64,000 bases of DNA from Saccharothrix sp. NRRL B-16348 (GTDB lineage: Bacteria > Actinomycetota > Actinomycetes > Mycobacteriales > Pseudonocardiaceae): assembly GCF_001280085.1 (NCBI RefSeq), contig NZ_LGED01000201.1, positions 30,726 through 94,725 of the forward strand, in the 5' to 3' direction. The notes under the pieces are model-generated. The model was not told the DNA's origin. It was given only the letters and a program-made list of their open reading frames with translations, and did not search any database. The translations under genes were made by a program, and so were the position numbers. Positions 27,262 through 35,642 of this stretch are shown here, in pieces. Position 1 is the first letter of the stretch. Every line of letters begins with the position of its first letter.

Positions 27262-30200
27262 CGGGACTCACCGAGCATCGACTCGACCTCCTCGGCCGAC
27301 ATCGCGGCCAGTCGCAGGCGCAGTTCGGCGACCGCCGCCACCCGTGCCGGGTCGTCCAAGGTGGTGAGCGCGGCGGCGACACCGGCCACGGTCGGCGCGG
27401 CGAACATCCGGCCGATCGGCACCGTCACCGCGAACGCGGCCCGCACCCTCGCCAGCGCCTTCGCCGCCAGCAGCGAGTGACCGCCCAGGGCGAAGAAGTC
27501 GTCGTGCACCCCGACTTCCGGCACGCCCAACACCTCGACCCAGATGCCGGCCAGCACTTCCTCCACCGCGTCACGCGGCGGCACCCGTTCGCCACCGACG
27601 TCCCACACCGGCGCGGGCAGCGCCTTGCGGTCGGTCTTGCCGTTGGGCGTCAACGGGAACGCGTCCAGCACCACCGCCGTGGCGGGCAGCATGTAGTCCG
27701 GCAGCCGTTCCGCCAGGCGGGCGCGCAACCGGGGCCACAGCCCGTCCCGCGGCACGTCCGCCGGCACGACGTAGGCGACGAGCCGTTCGTCGACGGCCAG
27801 CACGACCGCCTCGCGCGCCTCGCCGGACGCCAGCACCGCGGCCTCGACCTCGCCGAGCTCGATCCGGAACCCGCGCACCTTCACCTGGTGGTCGGCCCGC
27901 CCCAGGAACTCCAGCGTGCCGTCCGACCGGTGCCGCACCAGGTCGCCCGTCGCGTACAGCCGCCGTCCGGGCTCCTCGGCGAACGGGTCCGGCACGAACC
28001 GGCTCGCGGTCAGCTCCGGCCGGTCGTGGTAGCCGCGGGCCACGCCCGCGCCGCCGATGTGCAGCTCGCCGACCACGCCCGGCGGCACCGGTTCCAGCCC
28101 CGGGCCCAGCACGTACAGGCGGGTGTTGCCGATCGGCGGCCCCAGCACGACCGGCGCGGGGGAGGGCTCGACCAGACCGGCGGACGACCAGACCGTGGTC
28201 TCCGTGGGTCCGTACGCGTTCCACAGCACCGCGTCGTCGGTGAGCAGGTCGTCGGCCAGGTCGCGCGGCAACGCCTCGCCGCCGCAGATCCGGGTCGCCA
28301 CCCCGGCGGGCACGCCACCGGCGGCGTGCAGCAGCCGCCACGTCGCCGGGGTGGCTTGCAGCGTGGTGACCTCACGGTCGACCAGCAGTTCCCGCAACGC
28401 CGCACCGTCGGCGCTCACGTCCGCGGGCACGACCAGCACCTCCGCGCCAGCGGTCAACGGCAGCAGTAGCTCCAGCACCGAGATGTCGAACGACAGCGTG
28501 GTCACCGCCGCCAGCCGGTCTTCCCCGGTCAGCGCGAGCAGCCGTTGGAACGACACCAGCAGGTTCACCACCGCGCGGTGCGGCACCTCGACGCCCTTGG
28601 GCGTGCCGGTCGAACCGGACGTGTAGATGATGTACGCCAAGTCCTCGCCGGAGGCCGGGCACGGCACGGGCGCCGGCTCGAAGCGGTCCGCGTCGGCGAG
28701 GCGCAGCACCGTGCCGCCGAACGGCAGCTCCCGGTCCGTGACGAGCACGGCCGCGCCCGAGTCGGCCAGCATCGCGGTCAACCGGTCCACCGGCCAACCC
28801 GGGTCCAGCGGCACGTACGCGGCGCCCGCCTGCCACACGCCCAGGACGGCGGCAACCAGGTCCGGTGTGCGCGGCAGGCACAGCGCCACCGCCGAGCCCA
28901 GGCCCACGCCGTGCGCCCGGAGCAGGGCGGCGATCTGCCCGGCGCGCGTCTCCAGCTCCGCGTACGTCAGCCGCGAGTCCACTCCGGACACCGCCGTGCC
29001 GTGCCCCGTGACCAGGTCCAACGCGGTGCGTGCGGGCGGCAGGGCCAGGTCGGTGGCGTTGTCGCCCTCCAGCACCTCCCACCGTCGCACGCCGGTCAGC
29101 CCGTCCAGCTCGCCGATCCGCCGGTCCGGGTGCTCGGCCGCCGCGGTGAGCAGCGCGATCAGCCGGTCGGTGAACTCGGCGATGGTCGACTCGTCGAACA
29201 GGTCGGTGTTGTACTCGACGCCCAGCGCGAGCGTGTCGCCCTGCGGGTCGGCGGCGAGCGTGAGGTCGAACTTCGCCACCTTCGGGTCGGGCACCAGCGG
29301 CGTCACCTCCAGCCCGGTCAGCGCGATGTCCAGCGGCGGGGTGTTGGTGAAGATCAGCTGAGCCTGGTAGATCGGCGCGTGCCCGGTGCTGCGCCGCGGG
29401 CGCAGGTGCTCCACCAGCCGTTCGAACGGCAGGTCGGCGTGCGCGAGACCGTCCGCCGCGACCTGCCGGACCCTGGCCAGCAGCTCGGTGAACGTCGGGT
29501 CGCCGCCCACCTGCGCGCGCAACGCGAGCGTGTTGACGAAGAACCCGATCAGGCCCTCCAGGTCGGGGTGGGAACGTCCGGCGACCGGCGTGCCGACCAC
29601 CACGTCGTCCTGCCCGGCCAACCGGCCCAGCCGGGCCGCGAACGCCGCCAGCAGCACCATGAACACGGTGACGCCGTGCGCGCGGGCCAGCTCCTCCAGC
29701 GGTCCCAGCGGCACGTAGCCGTACCGGAGCGCGCCCCGGTAGGTGACCACCGGCGGCCGCGGCCGGTCGGTCGGCAGGGTCAGCAGTTCCGGCGCGCCCG
29801 CCAGGTGCCGCGTCCAGAAGTCGAGGTGCCCGGCGGAGACCTCGGCCATCCGGTCGCGCTGCCACACCGCGAAGTCCGGGTACTGCAGGGTCAACGCGGG
29901 CAGGTCCGGGTCACGGCCGGCCAGCGCCGCGTCGTACGCCTTCCCCAGCTCGTCGAGCAGCACCGACAGTGACCACGCGTCGGCGGTGATGTGGTGCAGG
30001 TTGAGCACCAGCACGTGGTCGTCGTCGGCGAACCGCCCGAGGCTCGCCGTGAACAGCGGCCCCCGGTGCAGGTCGAACCCGATGGCGCCGCGTTCGTCGG
30101 CGAACCGCTGCGCCGCCGCGGCACGGTCACCGTCCTGGAGCTCGTGGGTGGTGAGGGTCGCGGTGCCGGTGGGCGCGACCAGCTGCACCGGTTCGCCGCC

Positions 30201-30479
30201 CGAGTCGGGGAACGTGGTGCGCAGCGACGCGTGCCGGTCGACCAGGGTGTCCAACGCACGGCGCAGCGCGACCTGGTCGAGCGTTCCGCGCAGCCGGAGT
30301 GCGAGGGGCACGTTGTAGACGGCGCTGCCGGGGGAGAACTTGTCCAGGAACCACAGCCGTTGCTGCCCGAACGACAACGGGTACGCGGTGGGCGCGGCGG
30401 CCCGGGCGCGCAGCCGTCGCGCCAGCAGCTCCCGCTTGCGCGCCGACGCCGCGGCGCCGGAGTCCCGCAGGTCGGTCAT
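27258..30479 (-). CDS. NRPS3: condensation-adenylation-PCP, glycine-type pocket
   Basis: 1073 residues. N-terminal helix RKRELLARRLRAR (docking-like), C domain with HHITADA (162-168; Gly of HHxxxDG replaced by Ala), A domain with YTSGSTGTPKG and NAYGPTETTV, and PCP Ser1002 in FFALGGHSL. The ten pocket positions read D-I-L-Q-I-G-A-V-W-K, close to the published glycine code DILQLGLIWK (seven identical). The C-terminus ends in an acidic helix (MSAEEVESMLGES) that looks like a donor docking segment for NRPS4. Start overlaps the DUF6875-like stop. No epimerase or methyltransferase insert. Confidence 0.93.
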   Translation of the reverse strand: MTDLRDSGAAASARKRELLARRLRARAAAPTAYPLSFGQQRLWFLDKFSPGSAVYNVPLALRLRGTLDQVALRRALDTLVDRHASLRTTFPDSGGEPVQLVAPTGTATLTTHELQDGDRAAAAQRFADERGAIGFDLHRGPLFTASLGRFADDDHVLVLNLHHITADAWSLSVLLDELGKAYDAALAGRDPDLPALTLQYPDFAVWQRDRMAEVSAGHLDFWTRHLAGAPELLTLPTDRPRPPVVTYRGALRYGYVPLGPLEELARAHGVTVFMVLLAAFAARLGRLAGQDDVVVGTPVAGRSHPDLEGLIGFFVNTLALRAQVGGDPTFTELLARVRQVAADGLAHADLPFERLVEHLRPRRSTGHAPIYQAQLIFTNTPPLDIALTGLEVTPLVPDPKVAKFDLTLAADPQGDTLALGVEYNTDLFDESTIAEFTDRLIALLTAAAEHPDRRIGELDGLTGVRRWEVLEGDNATDLALPPARTALDLVTGHGTAVSGVDSRLTYAELETRAGQIAALLRAHGVGLGSAVALCLPRTPDLVAAVLGVWQAGAAYVPLDPGWPVDRLTAMLADSGAAVLVTDRELPFGGTVLRLADADRFEPAPVPCPASGEDLAYIIYTSGSTGTPKGVEVPHRAVVNLLVSFQRLLALTGEDRLAAVTTLSFDISVLELLLPLTAGAEVLVVPADVSADGAALRELLVDREVTTLQATPATWRLLHAAGGVPAGVATRICGGEALPRDLADDLLTDDAVLWNAYGPTETTVWSSAGLVEPSPAPVVLGPPIGNTRLYVLGPGLEPVPPGVVGELHIGGAGVARGYHDRPELTASRFVPDPFAEEPGRRLYATGDLVRHRSDGTLEFLGRADHQVKVRGFRIELGEVEAAVLASGEAREAVVLAVDERLVAYVVPADVPRDGLWPRLRARLAERLPDYMLPATAVVLDAFPLTPNGKTDRKALPAPVWDVGGERVPPRDAVEEVLAGIWVEVLGVPEVGVHDDFFALGGHSLLAAKALARVRAAFAVTVPIGRMFAAPTVAGVAAALTTLDDPARVAAVAELRLRLAAMSAEEVESMLGESR

Positions 30480-31153
30480 GACGTGCTCCCCGATCTGGTC
30501 AACCGGTCGGCGGCGGCGCGGACGTGGTCGCGCAGGTGCGTGGGCACGCGGTCGCCGAAGCGCTGCAGGTACGCGGCCACGGTGGTGTCGTCGTCCCGCA
30601 GGAAAGGGAAGTCCGTCGGCACCATGTGCCGGATCGCCAGCAGCGGCACGGGGCTGTGCAGCGGCCGGAACACCGGGTTCCACAGGCCCGCCTTCTGCGG
30701 CGGGCCGGGGTGGAACTCGCCCAGCATCAGCCCGTCCCGGGTGTACTGCGGCTTGAGCAGCTCCTGCGCCCGGTCCACCACGCCGAACTCGGTCAGGTCC
30801 GGGAACAGGAGCACGATGGTCTTGAACTGCGCGCCCGGACCCCGCTTCGGCTCCAGCTCGGCGAACCAGTCGCGGTAGTGCAGCAGCAGCGCGGCCAGCT
30901 CGTCGGGCTCCTCCGGCGTGCCGGTGTGCACGGACAGGTAGAACAGACCGCGCTGCAGTGACGTGTCGGTGAACGGGCACACCGCTCCCCTCCGCCCCAG
31001 GTCCGGGTGCGGTCCGCACAGGTACTCACCGGCCCACTCGAACACGGTCCGCAGCGGCAGTTCGTGCGCCGCGACCGCGTCGGGCAGCCGAGGCGCGGCG
31101 AAGTCCGCCGGCTCGACCAGGGGGTGGGCCTGGTGGGTCGGATGGATCAGCAT
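30476..31153 (-). CDS. DUF6875-like protein of unknown function in the NRPS operon
   Basis: 225 residues. A conserved-looking block EYLCGPHPDLGRRGAVCPFT with two Cys and a His, then GLFYLSVHTGTPEEPDELAALL and FKTIVLLFPDL, LFRPLHSPVPLLAIRHMVPTDFPFL. I believe this matches DUF6875, seen in actinobacterial NRPS clusters, but this is from memory. No signal peptide or TM segment. The ATG shares one base with the upstream KMO-like stop (TGATG) and its stop overlaps the NRPS3 start, so expression is tied to the assembly line. Cys/His content could bind a metal or haem; no function assigned. Confidence 0.75.
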   Translation of the reverse strand: MLIHPTHQAHPLVEPADFAAPRLPDAVAAHELPLRTVFEWAGEYLCGPHPDLGRRGAVCPFTDTSLQRGLFYLSVHTGTPEEPDELAALLLHYRDWFAELEPKRGPGAQFKTIVLLFPDLTEFGVVDRAQELLKPQYTRDGLMLGEFHPGPPQKAGLWNPVFRPLHSPVPLLAIRHMVPTDFPFLRDDDTTVAAYLQRFGDRVPTHLRDHVRAAADRLTRSGSTS

Positions 31154-32490
31154 CAACTCCACCTGCCTTTGTTCCGGGACCGGCGGGTCAGGCCCACCAG
31201 CGCCGCACCGGTCACCGCGGCCGTGACGCCGCCGAGCACGCGGTCCTGCCGCCGTGCCCGGGCCAACGCCTCGCCGTACGGGACCGTGGTGTGCGTGATC
31301 AGGGTGTAGAGCGGCACCCAGGCGTTCGGGAACATCCGGTGCAGTGCCAGGTCCACCTTCTTGCGCACGGTGAACAGCGGTGACCGCAGCTTGTCCCGCA
31401 GCTCCACGAAGTTGCGCTTGGACAGCTCCGCCAGCACGTCGGTGTGCGGCCGGCGCGAGGCCTCGAACTCGGCCAACGCCCGCGGCAGGTCGTGCGGGTG
31501 CGCGGCCAGGCACCGGTCGAGCACCGAGCAGTCCTCGAACGCCGCGTTCATGCCCTGTCCGAAGAACGGGTACACGGCGTGCGCGGCGTCACCGATCAAC
31601 ACCACCCCGCGTCCCTCGTCCGTGGCCACGTGCCACGGCGAGGTGCGCACGGTGACCAGGTTCGCGGGCGGGTGCGCCAGGAACTGCTCGACCACGTCCG
31701 GGATGAGGACGAGCGTGTCGGGGAACCGGCGGGCGAAGAACGACCGCACCCGTTCGGGTTCGGTCAGGCCGGCGAACCCGTGCTCGCCGTCGAACGGCAG
31801 GAACACGGTCGCGGTGAGCGAGCCGTCCCGGTTCGGGTGCGCCACGATCAGACCCTCGTCACCCGGCCACACGTGCAACGCCCGCAGCTCCGTGCGCGGC
31901 TCGCCGTCGTCGCCGACCGGGATCAGCAGCTCCTTGTAGCCCCACTCCAGGAACTCCTGGTGCAGGTCGACGCGCAGGCCGCGGCCGAGGTGGCCGCGCA
32001 CGGCGGAGAACGCGCCGTCCGCGCCGATGATCAGGTCCGCCGTGTGCACGCTCCCGTCGTCGGTGGTGACGGCGGGCTTGGCGCGGTCGACGGCGCTGAC
32101 CCGGTCGCCCCAGCGGAACTCGACGCCGAGCCGTTCGGCCTCGTCCACCAGCGCCACGTTCAGGTCGTGCCGCAGCACGGAGTGCAGGATCTGGTCCTCG
32201 GCCAGGCCGTAGGGCTGGAAGCGCAGCGTGCCGTCCGACAGGTGCACGGCCCGGCCGCGCATCGGCACGGTCAGCGGCGCCAACCGCTCCAGCAAGCCGA
32301 TCTCCCGCAACGCCACGATGCCGCGCTGGGACAGGCCGAGGTTGATCGACCGGCCTTCCTCCCGCACGCCCGGGGCCCGCGGGTCGCCCCGCCGTTCCAG
32401 CACGCGCACGCCGAACCCTCGTCGGGCCAGGTAGACGGCCGTCAGCGAACCGGCCAGCCCCGCGCCGACCACCACCGCGTCCCGGCTCAT
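31153..32490 (-). CDS. Kynurenine 3-monooxygenase-like FAD hydroxylase
   Basis: 445 residues. FAD motif VVVGAGLAGSLTAVYLARRG, then GRSINLGLSQRGIVALREIG, MRGRAVHLSDG, QPYGLAEDQILHSVLRHDLN, YKELLIP and GDAAHAVYPFFGQGMNAAF. The run of signature blocks is characteristic of kynurenine 3-monooxygenase rather than of generic PHBH-fold hydroxylases. The C-terminus has a hydrophobic segment (GGVTAAVTGAALVGLT) and basic end, compatible with membrane association. Expected reaction: NADPH-dependent ring hydroxylation giving a 3-hydroxykynurenine-type unit, free or carrier-bound. No kynureninase or tryptophan dioxygenase is in the window. Start overlaps the NRPS2 stop (ATGA). Confidence 0.88.
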   Translation of the reverse strand: MSRDAVVVGAGLAGSLTAVYLARRGFGVRVLERRGDPRAPGVREEGRSINLGLSQRGIVALREIGLLERLAPLTVPMRGRAVHLSDGTLRFQPYGLAEDQILHSVLRHDLNVALVDEAERLGVEFRWGDRVSAVDRAKPAVTTDDGSVHTADLIIGADGAFSAVRGHLGRGLRVDLHQEFLEWGYKELLIPVGDDGEPRTELRALHVWPGDEGLIVAHPNRDGSLTATVFLPFDGEHGFAGLTEPERVRSFFARRFPDTLVLIPDVVEQFLAHPPANLVTVRTSPWHVATDEGRGVVLIGDAAHAVYPFFGQGMNAAFEDCSVLDRCLAAHPHDLPRALAEFEASRRPHTDVLAELSKRNFVELRDKLRSPLFTVRKKVDLALHRMFPNAWVPLYTLITHTTVPYGEALARARRQDRVLGGVTAAVTGAALVGLTRRSRNKGRWS

Positions 32491-35400
32491 GCGTCGTCCT
32501 CGTCCACCAGGGCGCCGAGCAGCCGGTCGATCTCCTCGTCGGACAGCTCGTCGAGCTGGTCCAGCAGCGGCACCGGCCCCCGTGCCACCGAACCCGTGCC
32601 GCGACCGAGGTTCGCGCACAGCTCGGCGATGGTCGGCGCGGCGAACAGCGTCGCCAACGGCAGGTCGACGTCCAGCGCGACCCGCACCCGCGCCAACATC
32701 TGGGTCGCGGTCAACGAGTGGCCGCCCAGGGCGAAGAAGTTGTCGTGCACGCCGAGCGGCGCGTCCGCGGGCATGCTCAACACCTCGCGCCAGATCACCG
32801 CCAGCCGCCGTTCGGTGTCGTCACGCGGCTCGACCCGCTCGACGTCGTCGGTCGTCCACACCGGATCGGGCAGCGCGTCCCGGTCGATCTTGCCGGTGCC
32901 GGTGCGCGGCAGCTCCGGCAGCACGACGACCGCCGCCGGGAGCATGTAGTCGGGCAGGCTCACGGCCAGGTGCGGCCGCACCCGCCGGCGCAACTCGTCC
33001 TCGCCCAGGTCCGGGTCGGCGGGCACCGCGTACGCCACCAACCGCACGTCGGCGGCGTGCGCGGACCACGCGACGACGACGGCCTGCGCCACGTCCGGGT
33101 GGGCGCGGAGCACGGCTTCGATCTCGCCCGGCTCGATCCGGTAGCCGCGCACCTTGAGCTGCCGGTCGGCGCGCCCGAGGAACTCCAGCTTGCCGTCGGC
33201 GTGCCGGCGGGCGAGGTCGCCGGAGGCGTAGAGCCGCCCGCCGGGCGGTCCGAACGGGTCGGGCAGGAACCGCTCCGCGGTGAGACCCGGTTGGCCGTGG
33301 TAGCCGCGGGCCACGCCCGCGCCGCCGATGTGCAGCTCGCCGATCACCCCCGGCGGCACCGGCCGCAGCAACGGGTCCAGCACGTGCAGCGAGGTGCCCT
33401 TCACCGCCGGACCCAGCCGCACGGGGTCCGGCGCGCGCGACACCACACCGGCCGCCGAGTACACCGTGGTCTCGGTCGGCCCGTAACCGTCGATCAGGGT
33501 CGCGCCGTCGGTCTGGAGGTCGTCGGCCAGGTCGCGGGTCATCGCCTCGCCGCCGCTGATCCGCAGCCGCACGCGCGCGGGCACCCCGCCCGCGGCGACG
33601 ATCATCCGCCAGCTCGCCGGTCCGCCCTGCACGACCGTCGCCCGCGTCTCGTCGACGCGTGCGCGCAGCAGCGCTCCGTCGGCCACGTCGTCCGCCGGGA
33701 TCACGACGAGCGTCGCGCCGCTGATGAGCGGGGCGAGCATCTCCACCGTGGACACGTCGAACGCGGGCGTGGTGATCGACGCGAGCCGGTCGGCCGGCGT
33801 CAGCTCCATCAGCTCGCCCATCGCGCGCAGCAACGCGGCCAGCCCACCCTGGGTGCACCGGACGCCCTTCGGCTTGCCGGTGGACCCGGAGGTGTGGATG
33901 ACGTAGGCCAGCATCCCGGGGTGCTGCCGCGCCGCCGGGGGAGGCGTGTCGGGTTGCGCGTCGAGGTCGGCGGTGTCCAGGTCGACTTCGGTCCACGGCC
34001 CGGTCAACGGTCCCGTGACCGCGCGCGACGCGCCGTCCGTGACGAGCACCGGCACGTCGGAACCGGCGGCCATCGCGGTCAGCCGGGCCGGTGGCCACGA
34101 CGGGTCGAGCGGCAGGTAGCCCGCGCCCGCCCGCCACGCGGCGAGGATGCCGACCACCATCGGCGCCCCACGGTCCAGGCACAACGCCACCGGCTGGTCC
34201 GGCCGCACGCCCGCGGCCAGCAGCACGTGCGCCAGTCGGTTCGCCGCCCGGTCCAGCTCGCCGCACGTCAACGCGCCCTCGATCGCGACCGCGTCCGGGT
34301 GGTCGGCCAACGCGGCGAACACGAGGTCGGCGGCGGTCTCCGCGGGCACCTCGACGGCGGGTTCCCGCGGCGCGTCGTCACCGAGCCGGAGTTCGGCGAC
34401 CCGGTCGGCGGGGGAGGCGTGCACGGCGGCGGCGAACACCGCGTGCAGCGCGGCGATCGTCTCCGGCGTGAACAGCTCGGAGTCGTACTGCCAGCGCGCG
34501 AACCACCGTTCGCCTGCCCGTTCGACGGTCAACGACAGGTCGAACTTCGCGCCGCCGTTCGCGACCGCCTCGGGCCGGAGCGTGATCGGACCCGCTTCGC
34601 GCGGCGGGGGCACGGGTTCGACCGCGAACATCACCTGCACCAGCGGCGCGTGGGCGAGCGTCCGTTGCGGCGCGGCGATGTCCACCAGTTGCTCGAACGG
34701 CAGTTCCTGGTGGGCGAGCGCGGCCACGGTCGCCTCCTCGGCCGCCGCGACCACCTCGCCGAACGTCGTCTCGGGCGTGATCCTCGCCCGCAACGGCAGG
34801 GTGTTGGCCACGAACCCGACCAGACCCTCGGTCTCCGGCCTGGTGCGCGCCGCCACCGGCGTGGCGACCAGGAAGTCCGACTGCCCGGTCACCCGGTGCA
34901 GCACGCACTGGAACACCGCGAGCAGCCGGGCGAACGACCCGTCCGGCACGGTCAGCTCCGCCCGCAGCTCCGCGCCACGTCCGGTGGGCGTCGCGGGGCG
35001 GGCCCGGTCGGTCGGCAGCGGCAGCACGGTCGGCACGCCGGCCAGCGCCTCGCGCCAGAACTCGGCGTCGGCGGCGAACGCGCCGCTCTCGGCCTGCTCC
35101 CGTTGCCACACCGCGTAGTCCGGGTACTGCACGGGCAGGTCCGGCAGGCCGTGCGGCTCACCGGCGACCTCGGCCGCGTACAGCCGGGCCAGCTCGTCGA
35201 ACAGGACCGCGCACGACCAGCCGTCGGCGATCGCGTGGTGCAGCACGAGGACCAGCACGTGCTCGTCGGGCGTGACGTCGATCAGACCGGCGCGCAGCAG
35301 CGGCCCGTCGTGCAGCGAGAACGGTCGGCCGACCTCCTCGCGCACCACCGCGTCCACGTCACCCGACAGCCGCGTCAACGGCACGGTCAACGTCGCCGAC

Positions 35401-35642
35401 ACCACCTGCACCGGCACGCCGTCCTCGGCCGCGAACCGCGTCCGCACCGCCTCGTGCCTGGCGACCAGCGCGTTCAACGCCGCCCGCAACGCCTCGGCGT
35501 CCAGCGGGCCGTCGATGCCGACCCGCCAGCCGATGTTGTAGACCGGGCTCGCCGGCAGCAGCTGGTCGACCAGCCACAGCCTGCCCTGCCCGGACGACGC
35601 CGGGAACCGGAACACCTCGTCTTCTCCCACCACCGCGCTCAC
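32487..35642 (-). CDS. NRPS2: condensation-adenylation-PCP
   Basis: 1051 residues. It begins almost directly with the C domain (FRFPASSGQGRLWLVDQ), HHAIADG at 135-141; A domain with HTSGSTGKPKG and DGYGPTETTV; PCP Ser976 in FFALGGHSL. Pocket residues read D-V-V-Q-I-G-G-V-Y-K; the Gln278-type pocket with small neighbours recalls glycine/alanine-type domains, but I know no confident match. C-terminal tail LLDQLDELSDEEIDRLLGAL looks like an acidic docking helix for NRPS3. No N-terminal docking helix, so the hand-over from NRPS1 must differ. GTG at 35642 overlaps the NRPS1 stop. Confidence 0.92.
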   Translation of the reverse strand: MSAVVGEDEVFRFPASSGQGRLWLVDQLLPASPVYNIGWRVGIDGPLDAEALRAALNALVARHEAVRTRFAAEDGVPVQVVSATLTVPLTRLSGDVDAVVREEVGRPFSLHDGPLLRAGLIDVTPDEHVLVLVLHHAIADGWSCAVLFDELARLYAAEVAGEPHGLPDLPVQYPDYAVWQREQAESGAFAADAEFWREALAGVPTVLPLPTDRARPATPTGRGAELRAELTVPDGSFARLLAVFQCVLHRVTGQSDFLVATPVAARTRPETEGLVGFVANTLPLRARITPETTFGEVVAAAEEATVAALAHQELPFEQLVDIAAPQRTLAHAPLVQVMFAVEPVPPPREAGPITLRPEAVANGGAKFDLSLTVERAGERWFARWQYDSELFTPETIAALHAVFAAAVHASPADRVAELRLGDDAPREPAVEVPAETAADLVFAALADHPDAVAIEGALTCGELDRAANRLAHVLLAAGVRPDQPVALCLDRGAPMVVGILAAWRAGAGYLPLDPSWPPARLTAMAAGSDVPVLVTDGASRAVTGPLTGPWTEVDLDTADLDAQPDTPPPAARQHPGMLAYVIHTSGSTGKPKGVRCTQGGLAALLRAMGELMELTPADRLASITTPAFDVSTVEMLAPLISGATLVVIPADDVADGALLRARVDETRATVVQGGPASWRMIVAAGGVPARVRLRISGGEAMTRDLADDLQTDGATLIDGYGPTETTVYSAAGVVSRAPDPVRLGPAVKGTSLHVLDPLLRPVPPGVIGELHIGGAGVARGYHGQPGLTAERFLPDPFGPPGGRLYASGDLARRHADGKLEFLGRADRQLKVRGYRIEPGEIEAVLRAHPDVAQAVVVAWSAHAADVRLVAYAVPADPDLGEDELRRRVRPHLAVSLPDYMLPAAVVVLPELPRTGTGKIDRDALPDPVWTTDDVERVEPRDDTERRLAVIWREVLSMPADAPLGVHDNFFALGGHSLTATQMLARVRVALDVDLPLATLFAAPTIAELCANLGRGTGSVARGPVPLLDQLDELSDEEIDRLLGALVDEDDA

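Noticed and set aside
31153..32490. Generic PHBH-type hydroxylase annotation for the FMO
   Set aside because: The complete run of kynurenine 3-monooxygenase blocks (GRSINL, YKELLIP, PFFGQGMNAAFEDC) is more specific.
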